In this document: positions 36,574-46,241 of the stretch, piece by piece
Layout of the letters: the number at the start of each line of letters is the position of its first letter
How positions within the stretch are numbered: the first letter of the stretch is position 1
DNA from: Aquitalea sp. LB_tupeE
GTDB taxonomy: Bacteria > Pseudomonadota > Gammaproteobacteria > Burkholderiales > Chromobacteriaceae
Direction: 5' to 3'
NCBI RefSeq assembly: GCF_013391415.1
Contig: NZ_JACAXB010000033.1
Coordinates: 1 to 64,000 of the forward strand
Length of the DNA: 64,000 bases
Program-made: the position numbers and the translations under genes
The notes under the pieces: model-generated
The model's database searches: none
What the model saw: only the letters and a program-made list of their open reading frames with translations
What the model was told of the DNA's origin: nothing

Positions 36574-37674
36574 ATGATTGAACGCTATATCGGACTGATG
36601 TCCGGCACCAGCCTGGATGGCGTGGATGCCGTTTTGCTGGAAATGAATGCCCAAGGCAAACCGCAAGTGGTGGAGGACTGCTTCCTGCCCTTCCCCGCTA
36701 CCGTGCGCGAACAAATCTTGCAGTTGCAGGCCATCGGCCACAACGAACTGGACCTTGCCGCCCGCCTGGGGAATACCTTGGCGCGCATCTATGCCGAAGT
36801 CGTGGCACAACTGCTGACCAAGACCGACCTGCCCGCTTCGGCCATTCACGCCATTGGCTGTCATGGCCAGACCATCCGTCATGCCCCGCATGCCGGATAT
36901 ACCTTGCAGATTGGCAATCATGCACTGCTGGCCGAGCTGACTGGCATCGATGTGATTGGTGATTTCCGCAGCCGCGATGTGGCTGCCGGTGGCCATGGCG
37001 CCCCGCTGGTGCCAGCCTTTCATCAGGATGTATTTGCCAGTGACAAGGAAAACCGCGTCATCCTGAATATAGGCGGCATCAGCAACCTCACACGGCTGCA
37101 TCGCAGCCTGCCGGTAATCGGTTTTGACTGCGGCCCTGGCAATATGTTGCTGGACGCCTGGTGTCAGCGCCACACCGGCAAGGCCTATGACGCCAATGGC
37201 GATTGGGCCGCCAGCGGCCAACTGCATCAGCCTTTGCTGCAGCAAATGTTGGCAGATGACTATTTCAAGCTGCCGCCGCCAAAAAGCACCGGACGGGATT
37301 TGTTTGATCTTAACTGGCTGGATCAACAACTTGCCACCTGGCCCACTCTTGTTGCGGCGGATGTCCAGCACACGCTGCTGCAATTGACTGCACACAGCAT
37401 TGCCGGCGAGATACGCCGCCACTGCCCGGAAACACAGAGCCTGCACGTGTGTGGTGGTGGTGCGCACAATGCGGCATTGATGCAAGCGCTGCAACAGCAG
37501 CTGGCGGACATCCGCATTTGCAGTACAGCTGAATTGGGCTTGCCAGTGCATCAAGTGGAAGCCGCTGCATTTGCCTGGCTGGCCTGGCGTTTTTGTCACC
37601 GCCTGCCTGCCAACCTGCCGGAGGTCACGGGTGCAGCTGGCTTGCGCGTGCTCGGTGCGCTCTATCCGGCCTGA
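36574..37674 (+). CDS. anmK: Anhydro-N-acetylmuramic acid kinase
   Basis: A 366-residue kinase that phosphorylates and opens 1,6-anhydro-MurNAc during cell-wall recycling. It shows the ATP-binding start RYIGLMSGTSLDGVDAVLLE, CHGQTIRHAPHAGYTLQIGN, the catalytic region GDFRSRDVAAGGHGAPLVPA, FDCGPGNMLLDAWC, and the C-terminal VCGGGAHNAALM. The length is typical. It precedes ftsK in the same direction, with about 100 bases and a separate -10 element between them. Confidence 0.96.
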   Translation: MIERYIGLMSGTSLDGVDAVLLEMNAQGKPQVVEDCFLPFPATVREQILQLQAIGHNELDLAARLGNTLARIYAEVVAQLLTKTDLPASAIHAIGCHGQTIRHAPHAGYTLQIGNHALLAELTGIDVIGDFRSRDVAAGGHGAPLVPAFHQDVFASDKENRVILNIGGISNLTRLHRSLPVIGFDCGPGNMLLDAWCQRHTGKAYDANGDWAASGQLHQPLLQQMLADDYFKLPPPKSTGRDLFDLNWLDQQLATWPTLVAADVQHTLLQLTAHSIAGEIRRHCPETQSLHVCGGGAHNAALMQALQQQLADIRICSTAELGLPVHQVEAAAFAWLAWRFCHRLPANLPEVTGAAGLRVLGALYPA

Positions 37675-37733
37675 AACCCTTGTCTCAACAGCAAAGTCTG
37701 ACAACTGCAAGCACGCCAAACAGCCTTGTCAGG

Positions 37734-37739
37734 CTATAA
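37734..37739 (+). promoter_or_regulatory. Perfect -10 element upstream of ftsK
   Basis: TATAAT lies 32 bases before the ftsK ATG. A good -35 hexamer is not visible at 17-18 bp, so a partner activator or weak promoter is likely. Confidence 0.4.
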
Positions 37740-37770
37740 TCACCCCCTGTCCTAGCCTTAAACGAGAAAA

Positions 37771-40071
37771 ATGCGACTTTTCAAAAGAAAGGCCGTCGTC
37801 AAGAACAGCCAGACACCATTGCCCCCCAAGCTTGCCAGCCTGCTACGTGAAGCATGGTGGTTGCTGATGGCGGTGGCTGCGGTCTACCTGGTACTGGTAT
37901 TGGCCAGCTACTCACCACAAGACCCTTCCTGGTCGCACAGCTCATCCGACCCCACCGTGCGCAACTACGGTGGCGCCTTTGGCGCATGGCTGTCAGATAT
38001 GCTGCTTTATATCTTCGGCTTGTCCGCCTGGTGGCTGGTGGTGTTTTGCCTAGTGGCCATCGCCTGGGGTTATCGTCGCATGGAAACCCTGGGGTTCCGC
38101 CTGAATCCGATGACGCTGGCGGCCATGGGTGGTTTCTTCCTGTTGCTGCTGTCCAGTTCCAGTGTTGAAGGCATCGTGCTGGCCGGCAAGCAAATCAATC
38201 TTCCGCTGTCTCCGGGCGGCATGCTGGGCCACTGGCTGGGCAAGGCGCTGGCGCATGGCCTGGGGCAATCTGGTGCCTACCTCTTGCTGTCCGTCACCGC
38301 AGCCATCGGCTTTTCACTGTTTACCGGCCTGTCCTGGCTGGACATCATGGAAAGAATCGGCGGCACACTGGAAGATGGCGTGCTGAAGGTTTGGCATGCC
38401 TGGCAGGCACGCAAAGACCGGGAAATCGGTCGCGAAACCGCCCAGCAACGTGAAGTCAAAGTCAGCAGCGAAAAGAAAAAGCAGGAAGACAAGCCGCCGG
38501 TGCGCATTGAAGCCACGACAGCGGAAATTGCGGTATCACCCAAGGCGCAAAAGCCGGTGCAACAGTCGCTGTTTGCCGACCCCAATAGCGGCGAATTGCC
38601 CGGCCTGAGCCTGCTGGAAGCACCCAAAGATCAGCACGAGCCGGTTTCTGCCGAGACGGTCGAGTACACATCCCGCCTGATCGAGCGCAAGCTGGCCGAC
38701 TTCGGCGTGGATGTGAAGGTGATTGCCGCCTACCCCGGGCCGGTGATTACCCGCTACGAAATCGAACCTGCCGTGGGTGTCAAAGGTGCGCAGATCGTCA
38801 ACCTGATGAAAGATCTGGCCCGCGCCCTGTCACTGGTGTCGGTGCGGGTGGTGGAAACCATTCCGGGCAAAACCTATATGGGCCTGGAGCTACCCAACCC
38901 CAAGCGGCAGATTGTGCGACTGTCGGAAATCATCGGCTCGGATGGCTATCAGAACATGAGCTCCCGCCTGGCCATCGCCGTCGGCAAGGATATTGCCGGT
39001 CAGCCGGTTTCGGTAGACCTAGCCAAAATGCCGCATGTGCTGGTGGCCGGCACCACAGGCTCGGGCAAGTCTGTGGCCATCAACGCGATGATTCTGTCCT
39101 TGCTGTACAAATCCACCGCGCGCGAAGTCCGACTGATCATGGTCGACCCCAAGATGCTGGAGTTGTCAGTCTATGAGGGCATTCCACACCTGCTGGCACC
39201 GGTGGTGACCGACATGAAACAGGCCGCCAACGCGCTTAACTGGTGCGTGGGCGAAATGGAGCGGCGCTATCGCCTGATGTCCAAGCTGGGCGTGCGCAAT
39301 CTGGCTGGCTACAACCAGAAAATCAAGGATGCCGAAAAGACTGGCGAGAAGATTCCCAACCCCTTCAGCCTGACCCCGGAAACGCCAGAGCCGCTCGACA
39401 CCCTGCCCCTGATCGTGGTGGTGATTGACGAATTGGCCGATCTGATGATGGTGGCCGGCAAGAAAATCGAAGAACTGATCGCCCGCTTGGCACAAAAAGC
39501 TCGTGCCGCAGGCATTCATCTGATTCTGGCCACCCAGCGCCCGTCGGTTGACGTGATTACCGGCCTGATCAAGGCCAATATTCCCACCCGTATTGCGTTC
39601 CAGGTATCCAGCAAGATCGACAGCCGCACCATTCTGGACCAGATGGGCGCAGAAACCCTGCTAGGCCAGGGCGACATGTTGTACCTGCCGCCAGGATCCG
39701 GCTACCCGAACCGGGTGCATGGTGCCTTCGTGGCAGACGAAGAAGTCCACCATGTGGTGGAATTCCTGAAAACAACCGGCGAGCCGGATTACATCGAAGG
39801 CATACTCAGCGGTCAGGCCGAAGCGGATGAAGCCGGTGCACCCGCTGGCGGCGATGTGGATGGCAATGGCGAGGCCGACCCACTGTATGACGAAGCCGTG
39901 GCCATTGTCGTTAAAACCCGCAAGGCGTCGATTTCTTCGGTGCAGCGACATTTGCGCATCGGCTACAACCGCGCGGCACGCCTCATTGAGCAAATGGAAA
40001 TGGCAGGCCTGGTTTCTGCAATGGAAACCAATGGCAACCGCACGGTGCTGGCACCGGCGCGCGACGACTAA
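37771..40071 (+). CDS. ftsK: DNA translocase FtsK
   Basis: A 766-residue septal motor that moves chromosome ends to dif during division. Four N-terminal membrane helices (about residues 25-190) lead to a charged linker (about 200-275). The alpha/beta motor follows, with Walker [21 protein letters not shown] and Walker [16 protein letters not shown], then [21 protein letters not shown] gamma winged-helix domain at the C-terminus (about 700-760; [20 protein letters not shown]) reads KOPS sites and activates XerCD. The linker is short compared with E. coli FtsK, as is common in betaproteobacteria. Confidence 0.96.
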   Translation: MRLFKRKAVVKNSQTPLPPKLASLLREAWWLLMAVAAVYLVLVLASYSPQDPSWSHSSSDPTVRNYGGAFGAWLSDMLLYIFGLSAWWLVVFCLVAIAWGYRRMETLGFRLNPMTLAAMGGFFLLLLSSSSVEGIVLAGKQINLPLSPGGMLGHWLGKALAHGLGQSGAYLLLSVTAAIGFSLFTGLSWLDIMERIGGTLEDGVLKVWHAWQARKDREIGRETAQQREVKVSSEKKKQEDKPPVRIEATTAEIAVSPKAQKPVQQSLFADPNSGELPGLSLLEAPKDQHEPVSAETVEYTSRLIERKLADFGVDVKVIAAYPGPVITRYEIEPAVGVKGAQIVNLMKDLARALSLVSVRVVETIPGKTYMGLELPNPKRQIVRLSEIIGSDGYQNMSSRLAIAVGKDIAGQPVSVDLAKMPHVLVAGTTGSGKSVAINAMILSLLYKSTAREVRLIMVDPKMLELSVYEGIPHLLAPVVTDMKQAANALNWCVGEMERRYRLMSKLGVRNLAGYNQKIKDAEKTGEKIPNPFSLTPETPEPLDTLPLIVVVIDELADLMMVAGKKIEELIARLAQKARAAGIHLILATQRPSVDVITGLIKANIPTRIAFQVSSKIDSRTILDQMGAETLLGQGDMLYLPPGSGYPNRVHGAFVADEEVHHVVEFLKTTGEPDYIEGILSGQAEADEAGAPAGGDVDGNGEADPLYDEAVAIVVKTRKASISSVQRHLRIGYNRAARLIEQMEMAGLVSAMETNGNRTVLAPARDD

Positions 40072-40141
40072 GCCGTGATCAACCTTTCAGACTGCCGGCC
40101 CCGTGCCGGCGGTTACAACCTGTACAGGTAGCGAGAACCCC

Positions 40142-41230
40142 ATGTCCGGATACCTTCCAGAACCACCATTCAGCCACGACCAACAAGCTCGCATCGGCAT
40201 CCTGCTGATCAATCTGGGCACGCCCGAAGCGCCAACCGCTCAGGCCGTACGCCCTTATCTCAAGCAATTCCTGTCCGACACCCGGGTCATTGAAATTCCC
40301 AAGGCCATCTGGTGGCTGATCCTGAATGGCATCATCCTCAATACCCGACCAAAGCAGTCGGCCGAAAAATATGCCAGCATCTGGCGAGCAGAGGGCTCCC
40401 CCCTGTTTACCTACACCCGCCAACAGACCAGTCTGCTCAAAGGCCTGCTGGGTGAGCGCGGTCTGCGCAATGTGGTGGTGGATTTCGCCATGCGTTACGG
40501 TCAGCCATCGGTCGAGTCCGCCATCATGAAGATGCGCGCCCAAGGCGTGGACCGACTGCTGGTGATCCCGCTCTACCCGCAATACGCTGGCTCCTCCAGC
40601 GCAACAGCACTGGATGACGTCTATCGTGTGCTGATGAAGCTGCGCAACATGCCGGAGTTGCGCACCGTGCGTCACTTTCATGATGACGCTGGCTATATCG
40701 ATGCCTTGGCACAGAAGGTAGAGACCCATTGGCGAGCACATGGCCGACCGGAAAAGCTGCTGATGAGTTTTCATGGTGTACCACGCTTCACCTTGGACAA
40801 AGGTGACCCCTATCACTGCGAATGCCTGAAAACCGGGCGACTACTGGCAGAAAAGCTGGGGTTGAATCGAGAGCAATATGTGGTGAGTTTTCAAAGCCGT
40901 TTTGGCCGGGCGGAATGGATTCAACCCTATACCAGTGCAATGCTGGAAAAACTGGGTAAAGAAGGCTGCAAACGGCTTGATGTGATTTGCCCCGGATTTG
41001 TCGCAGACTGTCTGGAAACGCTGGAAGAAATAGCAATGGAAGGCAAGCACACCTTCCAACAGGCTGGCGGAGGCGATTTCCGCTACATAGATTGTCTGAA
41101 TGACAACCCGCAGTGGATTGCAGCATTGGCCGATATTGTGGAGAAAAATCTCCAAGGCTGGCAGGAAGTTATAGAACAAGATGCCACGTTGCGCCAGCAG
41201 CGCGCGAAAGCGCTTGGTGCGGCGTGTTGA
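40142..41230 (+). CDS. hemH: Ferrochelatase
   Basis: A 362-residue enzyme that inserts ferrous iron into protoporphyrin IX, the last step of haem synthesis. It shows [20 protein letters not shown], the metal-binding His in [32 protein letters not shown] and [16 protein letters not shown] with its conserved Glu. The start at 40142 ([11 protein letters not shown]) is preferred to 40103. Ferrochelatase here is unlinked to other haem genes. Confidence 0.95.
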   Translation: MSGYLPEPPFSHDQQARIGILLINLGTPEAPTAQAVRPYLKQFLSDTRVIEIPKAIWWLILNGIILNTRPKQSAEKYASIWRAEGSPLFTYTRQQTSLLKGLLGERGLRNVVVDFAMRYGQPSVESAIMKMRAQGVDRLLVIPLYPQYAGSSSATALDDVYRVLMKLRNMPELRTVRHFHDDAGYIDALAQKVETHWRAHGRPEKLLMSFHGVPRFTLDKGDPYHCECLKTGRLLAEKLGLNREQYVVSFQSRFGRAEWIQPYTSAMLEKLGKEGCKRLDVICPGFVADCLETLEEIAMEGKHTFQQAGGGDFRYIDCLNDNPQWIAALADIVEKNLQGWQEVIEQDATLRQQRAKALGAAC

Positions 41231-41270
41231 CGGGATGGAAAATAATTTGTCAGCCAATGAATAAACCCCG

Positions 41271-41300
41271 TTGACACCCGCGCAAACTGCTCCCCATAAT
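41271..41300 (+). promoter_or_regulatory. Promoter of the first LivK-like gene
   Basis: A perfect TTGACA at 41271-41276 and CATAAT at 41295-41300 (18-bp spacer) predict a start near 41307 and a leader of about 117 nt. Confidence 0.65.
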
Positions 41301-41346
41301 CAGCGCAGCTGGTGGCCATTCCATAAGAATGACCTGAATCAGTAAG

Positions 41347-41377
41347 GGGTAAAGTCTGAATTTTAATCAGACTACCC
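41347..41377 (+). promoter_or_regulatory. Stable hairpin in the leader of the first LivK-like gene
   Basis: A 7-bp stem (AGTCTGA with TCAGACT, 7-nt loop) is extended by GGGT/ACCC past a two-base bulge. It lies 47 bases before the ATG and may stabilise or control the mRNA. Confidence 0.4.
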
Positions 41378-41423
41378 GCAGAGATCGCCAAGTCTACATA
41401 GATAAGATCAGGGGAAATAAAAT

Positions 41424-42641
41424 ATGAATAAGTATGCTCGTCTGAGCCTCATCGCTGCCGCTGCCATGACCCTGGCTGCTTGTGGCAAACAAGAGCAACC
41501 GGCTGCTGGCGCAGCTTCCGCTCCGGCCGCTGCCGCTGCTGGTGGTGATGTCACCGTCAAGATCGGTCAAGTATCCCCCATGTCCGGCCCGATTTCGCAT
41601 CTGGGCAAAGACAATGAATTTGGCGCCAAGCTGGCCATTGAAGACCTGAACGCCGAAGGCGTTGAGATTGGTGGCAAGAAAGTCAAATTCGAACTGGTTT
41701 CCGAGGATGACCAGGGCGATCCGAAAATCGGTACCCAGGTTGCCCAGCGCCTGGTAGATGCCGGTGTGGTTGGCGTGGTAGGTCACTTGAACTCCGGTAC
41801 CACCATCCCGGCTTCCAAGATCTACTCCGACGCCGGCCTGCCGCAGATCTCCCCGTCCGCTACCAACCCGGACTACACCAAGCAAGGTTTCAAGACCACC
41901 TTCCGCGTGATTGCCAACGACGTACAGCAAGGTACTGCGCTGGGTCAATTTGCTGCTGACGGCCTGAAAGCCAAGAAGGTTGCCATTATTGACGACCGTA
42001 CCGCTTATGGCCAAGGTCTGGCTGACGAGTTTGAAAAAGCCGTCAAGGCCAAGGGTCTGGAAGTGGTTAAACGTGAGTTCACTACCAACACGGCAACCGA
42101 CTTCAACGCCATTCTGACCTCCATCAAGGCAACCAAGCCGGACGTCATCTTCTACGGCGGCATGGACGCGCAAGCCGGCCCGCTGGCCAAGCAGATGGAC
42201 CGTCTGGGCATCAAGGCCAAGCTGATGGGTGGTGATGGCTGGCAGACACCGGAATTCATCAAGCTGGCTGGTACCGCTTCTGAAGGCCAGTACTCCTCCA
42301 GCTGCGGCGTTCCGCGTGACAAGATGCCGGGCTTCGCTGCCTTCAACGACAAGTTCAAGGCCAAGTTCAACACCGAAGTACAAATCTACGCACCGTATGA
42401 ATACGATGCCGTACGTGTACTGGTTGATGCCATGAAGCGTGCCAAGTCCACTGATCCGAAGGTATACCTGCCTGAAGTCGGCAAGACTGACTACACCGGC
42501 GTTACTGGCAAGATTGCCTTCGACGACAAGGGCGACATCAAGAATGGTGCCGTTACCGTGTATCAGGTCAAGAACGGCAAGTGGGAAGTGGTTTCCACCG
42601 TTGGTGGTAGCGCTCCGGCAGCAGCCAGCGCAGCCCAGTAA
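41424..42641 (+). CDS. LivK-like amino-acid-binding lipoprotein, copy 1
   Basis: A 405-residue type 1 periplasmic-binding protein. A lipoprotein signal (MNKYARLSLIAAAAMTLAAC; Cys20) and an Ala/Pro-rich linker are followed by TVKIGQVSPMSGPISHLGKD, GVVGHLNSGTTIPASKIYSD and the LIVAT-type hinge VAIIDDRTAYGQGLADEFE. The family binds branched-chain amino acids or related ligands for an ABC importer. No livHMGF permease or ATPase gene is in the window. The codons are biased as in highly expressed genes. A paralogue follows at 42920, about two-thirds identical by eye. Confidence 0.9.
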   Translation: MNKYARLSLIAAAAMTLAACGKQEQPAAGAASAPAAAAAGGDVTVKIGQVSPMSGPISHLGKDNEFGAKLAIEDLNAEGVEIGGKKVKFELVSEDDQGDPKIGTQVAQRLVDAGVVGVVGHLNSGTTIPASKIYSDAGLPQISPSATNPDYTKQGFKTTFRVIANDVQQGTALGQFAADGLKAKKVAIIDDRTAYGQGLADEFEKAVKAKGLEVVKREFTTNTATDFNAILTSIKATKPDVIFYGGMDAQAGPLAKQMDRLGIKAKLMGGDGWQTPEFIKLAGTASEGQYSSSCGVPRDKMPGFAAFNDKFKAKFNTEVQIYAPYEYDAVRVLVDAMKRAKSTDPKVYLPEVGKTDYTGVTGKIAFDDKGDIKNGAVTVYQVKNGKWEVVSTVGGSAPAAASAAQ

Positions 42642-42658
42642 TCCTCGCCTTACCCTCG

Positions 42659-42688
42659 AAAAAGCGCAGCCCAGGCTGCGCTTTTTTT
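42659..42688 (+). terminator. Intrinsic terminator after LivK copy 1
   Basis: A 10-bp stem (AAAGCGCAGC with GCTGCGCTTT) followed by T; this separates the two LivK genes transcriptionally. Confidence 0.9.
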
Positions 42689-42759
42689 GTTTCTGCCGCT
42701 TCTACGGCATTGAATAACCGACGACGATCTGATGTGGATCAGCCGGAAAGGTTGACGAA

Positions 42760-42918
42760 ATGCTGCAGAACAACAAAAATGTGCGGGTCAGTGGCGTCGA
42801 TTGTATCCATTCAACGCCATCAACAGACCCCAACACCCCCGGGGTGTGCTGACATGAAATGCCAAAAGCTTTCGTGGCGAATGACCCTTATCAAATTCTA
42901 ATTAGACCAGGGCATTTC
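42760..42918 (+). promoter_or_regulatory. Structured leader of LivK copy 2 with a possible leader ORF
   Basis: An ATG at 42760 follows a GGAAAGG site and opens a 30-codon frame to TGA at 42850. Overlapping its end is a 15-bp palindrome, ACACCCC-C-GGGGTGT (42833-42847). Directly after it GAAATGCC (42856-42863) can pair with GGCATTTC (42911-42918), which lies immediately before the start codon and would cover the ribosome site. TGGCGT/ACGCCA near 42792-42819 is a further inverted repeat. Translation of the short frame could change the pairing; this is inferred only. Confidence 0.35.
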
Positions 42919-42919
42919 C

Positions 42920-44122
42920 ATGTATCTCCCACGTATTACCCTTATCGCCGCCGCCGTATTGGCACTGACTGCCTGTAACAAGCAAGACGCTGCCGCCCCG
43001 CAACAAAACGCATCCGCCGCCGCTGGCGCAAGCGATGCTGTCGTCGTAAAGATTGGCTCTGCCAATCCGCTGACCGGCCCGTTTGCGCACTGGGGCCGTG
43101 ATGCCGACAATGGCGTCAAGCTGGCCGCAGAAGAAGCAACTGCTGAAAACCTGAAACTCGACGGTAAGCCGGTCAAGTTTGAAGTGGTTTCCGAAGATGA
43201 CCAGGCCGACCCGAAAACAGCCACCCAGGTAGCGCAGCGCTTTGTGGACAACAAGGTTGCCGGTGTAATCGGCCACCTAACCTCCGGTGCCGCCATTCCG
43301 GCGTCCAAAATCTATTCGGACGCAGGCATTCCGATGATTGCCGGTTCGGTAACCAGCCCCAAGTTCACCGAGCAAGGCTTCAAGAACACCTTCCGCATCA
43401 TCGCTAATGACCAGCAGCAGGGACAGGCGCTGGCCAAATTTGCCGTGGGCGACCTGAAGCGTAGCCGTATTGCCATCATTGACGACCGCACCACCTACGG
43501 CCAAGGCCTGGCGGATGACTTTGCCAAGTCGGTTGAGGCAGCCGGCGGCAAGGTGATCAAGCGCGAATTCACCACCAACAGCGCCACCGACTTCATGTCC
43601 ATCCTCACCTCCATCAAAGGTGAGAAGCCGGATCTGGTGTTCTACGGCGGCATGGACGCGCAAGCCGGCCCGATGGTCAAGCAGATGCGCAAGCTAGGCA
43701 TCACTGCCGACTACATGGGCGCTGACGGTGTAAATACTGCTGAATTTGCCAAACTGGGTGGCAAGGATGCAGAAGGCAGCTATGCCTCCAGCGCTGGCGC
43801 ACCCAAGGAAAGCATGCCCGGCTTTGCTGCGTTCAACGACAAGTTCAAGAAGCGCTTCAATGCCGACATCCAGGCCTACGCGCCCTATACCTACGATGCT
43901 ACCCGGGTGATGATCGAAGCTATGAAACGTGCAGGCTCGGCCGATCCGACCAAGTACCTGCCGGAGATTGCCAAGACCAAGCTGCAAGGCGTTACCGGCG
44001 ACATCGCCTTTGACCCCAAGGGCAATATCGTCAACGGTACCGTCTCCCTGTACCAGCTGAAAAACGGCAAGTGGGAATCGGTGGCCAAGCCTGCCGCAGC
44101 GGCAGCCAGCGCAGCACAATAA
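42920..44122 (+). CDS. LivK-like amino-acid-binding lipoprotein, copy 2
   Basis: A 400-residue paralogue of the preceding protein, with its own lipoprotein signal (MYLPRITLIAAAVLALTAC; Cys19) and the same fold: VVKIGSANPLTGPFAHWGRD, GVIGHLTSGAAIPASKIYSD, IAIIDDRTTYGQGLADDFAK. The two genes share a 33-base stretch encoding FYGGMDAQAGP exactly (around 42151 and 43640), which suggests recent gene conversion. Differences concentrate around the ligand cleft entrance and the signal peptide, so ligands may differ. A strong terminator follows. Confidence 0.9.
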   Translation: MYLPRITLIAAAVLALTACNKQDAAAPQQNASAAAGASDAVVVKIGSANPLTGPFAHWGRDADNGVKLAAEEATAENLKLDGKPVKFEVVSEDDQADPKTATQVAQRFVDNKVAGVIGHLTSGAAIPASKIYSDAGIPMIAGSVTSPKFTEQGFKNTFRIIANDQQQGQALAKFAVGDLKRSRIAIIDDRTTYGQGLADDFAKSVEAAGGKVIKREFTTNSATDFMSILTSIKGEKPDLVFYGGMDAQAGPMVKQMRKLGITADYMGADGVNTAEFAKLGGKDAEGSYASSAGAPKESMPGFAAFNDKFKKRFNADIQAYAPYTYDATRVMIEAMKRAGSADPTKYLPEIAKTKLQGVTGDIAFDPKGNIVNGTVSLYQLKNGKWESVAKPAAAAASAAQ

Positions 44123-44140
44123 GCGCACTTGAGCCCAAAC

Positions 44141-44172
44141 AAAAACGGCAGCCACAAGCTGCCGTTTTTGCA
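44141..44172. terminator. Bidirectional terminator between LivK copy 2 and the crotonase gene
   Basis: A perfect 12-bp stem (AAAAACGGCAGC with GCTGCCGTTTTT, 5-nt loop) carries A- and T-runs suited to both convergent transcripts. Confidence 0.9.
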
Positions 44173-44185
44173 TGATGGACTCCGT

Positions 44186-44998
44186 TCAGTCGCGGAAGAC
44201 TGCGGCCTGTCGTGTCATGGTTGCCATTCCCGCTTTCTGGATGTCTTCAGACAGCAGCATGGCTGCATTCCAGGTGGCCACGTGGTTGAGACTGTCCGCA
44301 ACGCTGTGATCGCGCGCGTAATTCAGCATCTCCTTGCTGCCGCGCACTGCCAGCGGTGACTTGCTGGCGATCAGTACAGCTGTTTCCAGTGCAGCTGCCA
44401 GCACACCATCAGCATCGGGCAATACCCGGTTTACCAGACCAAAACGCAATGCCTCATCTGCCGAGACATCCCGGCCAGTCAATGCCATTTCCCTGGCAAT
44501 CCCTTGCCCAACCACTGCAGGCAAACGCTGCAGCGTACCGACATCCGCCACCATGCCGATATCCACCTCGCGCACGCCAAACACGGCATCTGCTGCGGCA
44601 AAGCGAAAATCCGCCGCCAGGGCAATATCCAGCCCGCCACCAAGGCAGGCACCATGAATGGCGGCCACCACCGGCTTGCGGCAGCGCTCCAGGCTGGACA
44701 CATTGTCCTGCAATTGCAGAATCAGCCGTCGCAGCTTCTCGCGCTGACGACCTTCGCACTCGTCGGCAATGGCACCCTGAATGCCCAACAGCATGGACAG
44801 GTCTATGCCAGAACAGAAATGCCTGCCCTGCCCGGCCAGCACCACCGCGCGTACCGCAGCTTCGGCATCGGCCCACTCCATGACCGACTGCAGCTCCTGC
44901 CACATGGTCTGGTTCAATGCATTGGCCTTGTCCGCCCGATTAAATCGTACCAAAGCCACCTTGCCCTGCAACTCAACATCAAAAGTCTGCCATTGCAT
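44186..44998 (-). CDS. Crotonase (enoyl-CoA hydratase/isomerase family)
   Basis: A 270-residue acyl-CoA enzyme. The oxyanion-hole segments HFCSGIDLSMLLG and ACLGGGLDIALAADFRFA are intact. The following VFGVREVDIGMVADVGTLQR, with acidic residues at two positions, resembles dienoyl-CoA isomerases (ECH1 type) more than plain hydratases. The start at 44998 is preceded by AAGGAG. It is the last gene of a TetR-DUF4442-crotonase operon, which suggests a role in breakdown of unusual fatty acids. Confidence 0.88.
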   Translation of the reverse strand: MQWQTFDVELQGKVALVRFNRADKANALNQTMWQELQSVMEWADAEAAVRAVVLAGQGRHFCSGIDLSMLLGIQGAIADECEGRQREKLRRLILQLQDNVSSLERCRKPVVAAIHGACLGGGLDIALAADFRFAAADAVFGVREVDIGMVADVGTLQRLPAVVGQGIAREMALTGRDVSADEALRFGLVNRVLPDADGVLAAALETAVLIASKSPLAVRGSKEMLNYARDHSVADSLNHVATWNAAMLLSEDIQKAGMATMTRQAAVFRD

Positions 44999-45009
44999 GC
45001 CAGTGCTCC

Positions 45010-45510
45010 TTATTGGGGGCGCTTTTTGGGCACCCAGGCCCACACCATTTCACAGACCACCGGTGATTCGCCTGATTCGTCCGTCACTGTGACATCCACC
45101 AGCACATCCCCCTTGTCAGTGGTGTACATGGTGCGAATCTGCTCATCCGTCAGCGTGGCCACCGCACGCATGTCACCCTGCGCGCGCTTGACGTAATTGA
45201 CCTTCATCGACTTGAGCAGCATCAGCTTGTCATCCGGCACATTCATGCCCACGACAAAGCCGCTCGCTGTTTCGGCCAACAGCGCCATGGCGGCAGCATG
45301 CACGCCCTTGATGTGGTTTTGCACCTTGCGCTGATTGCGGATGGAAACGGTCAGGCTGGTATGCCCTGCCTGCTCAAAGCGAATGCCGGATGTGGCCAGG
45401 AACGGCACAAAACGACCAAATAACAAGGAAAGTACCGTACTGCGCAGGCCGACTGGCAGTCGGCCCACTTTGTCGGCGATGCGACTCATGCTGTTTTTCT
45501 GATAATCCAT
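45010..45510 (-). CDS. Hot-dog fold protein, DUF4442 (putative thioesterase)
   Basis: A 166-residue single hot-dog protein with the DUF4442 pattern: FVPFLATSGIRFEQAGHTSL, VQNHIKGVHAAAMALLAETA and ADTLTDEQ-like strands (MRAVATLTDEQIRTMYTTDK). Members are thought to hydrolyse acyl-CoA. The chosen start at 45510 avoids overlap with the upstream TetR gene. It lies 11 bases before the crotonase gene. Confidence 0.8.
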   Translation of the reverse strand: MDYQKNSMSRIADKVGRLPVGLRSTVLSLLFGRFVPFLATSGIRFEQAGHTSLTVSIRNQRKVQNHIKGVHAAAMALLAETASGFVVGMNVPDDKLMLLKSMKVNYVKRAQGDMRAVATLTDEQIRTMYTTDKGDVLVDVTVTDESGESPVVCEMVWAWVPKKRPQ

Positions 45511-45532
45511 GCTGTTAGCCCTCTGTTTTATG

Positions 45533-46123
45533 TCATGGAAGTGGAACATCCAGGCCTAGCAAGGCCCGGATCTGGATCTTAAGCACCTCAATCACTGCCT
45601 GATCAGTGCGCGCCAGTTGCAAGCCGCCCTGCAAGGCTGCCAGCATCAGCAAACCCATGGCTTCCGGCGTACCGGCATAAACCATGCTGCCATCAGCGCG
45701 TCCGCGTGCGGCAATACTGACTGCCCAGTCGCGCATTTCATCGACAAAGGCATTGGCTTCCTGCTGCATTTCTTGCGGCAGGGTCTGGTATTCGGTGGTC
45801 AGGATGCCGCTGGGACAGATTTGCTGGTCACGCTCGAAATAGGCATCGGTCAGGGTGTAGTACTGCTCCAGCTGCTGGGCGGGAGTCAGGGCCAGCTGCG
45901 CTTCGACAAAACGCTGAAAGCGGCGACGGTAACGCTGGATCAGCGCCACGCCAAGGTCGGTTTTCTTCGGGTAGTGATAGTGAATGGCAGCATTGCGCAC
46001 GCCCAGCGCCGAACTGATGTGCTGGTAGCTGAAAGCGTTATAGCCACGCGTCAACAACAGCTCCTCGGCGATATCGAGAATGCGTTTGCTGGTATCGGTT
46101 TTGGCATCGGTGGCAGTTTTCAT
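45533..46123 (-). CDS. TetR/AcrR family regulator of the adjacent acyl-CoA genes
   Basis: A 196-residue repressor-like protein with the helix-turn-helix YQHISSALGVRNAAIHYHYP following ILDIAEELLLTRGYNAFS. The C-terminal ligand domain is Gln/Leu rich and includes a Cys (QQICPSGILTTEY) as in YcdC/AefR-like regulators. It heads the operon with DUF4442 and crotonase and probably controls it. A palindromic site lies just upstream, and dapF diverges. Confidence 0.85.
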   Translation of the reverse strand: MKTATDAKTDTSKRILDIAEELLLTRGYNAFSYQHISSALGVRNAAIHYHYPKKTDLGVALIQRYRRRFQRFVEAQLALTPAQQLEQYYTLTDAYFERDQQICPSGILTTEYQTLPQEMQQEANAFVDEMRDWAVSIAARGRADGSMVYAGTPEAMGLLMLAALQGGLQLARTDQAVIEVLKIQIRALLGLDVPLP

Positions 46124-46132
46124 CAGCAAACT

Positions 46133-46150
46133 TTACTTACTGGTTAGTAA
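46133..46150. promoter_or_regulatory. Putative TetR operator
   Basis: TTACTTACTGGTTAGTAA is an inverted repeat with 14 of 18 symmetric positions, a typical TetR-family half-site TTACT/AGTAA. It lies ten bases before the TetR gene, between it and dapF. Confidence 0.5.
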
Positions 46151-46241
46151 GGTGTCAATCGAATGGCTCCAGCGCTGGACAGGCATGGCATATCGGTTAT
46201 GATGGACGGTATTTGGCCAACCCTGAGACCGGACTTTTCCG

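Noticed and set aside
36370-36581. Two short Cys-containing frames of about 61 codons upstream of anmK
   Set aside because: Neither has a ribosome binding site, and both overlap the direct repeat and promoter region.
36259-37719. A 486-codon minus-strand frame
   Set aside because: Antisense to anmK; no domain, and it runs through the intergenic repeats.
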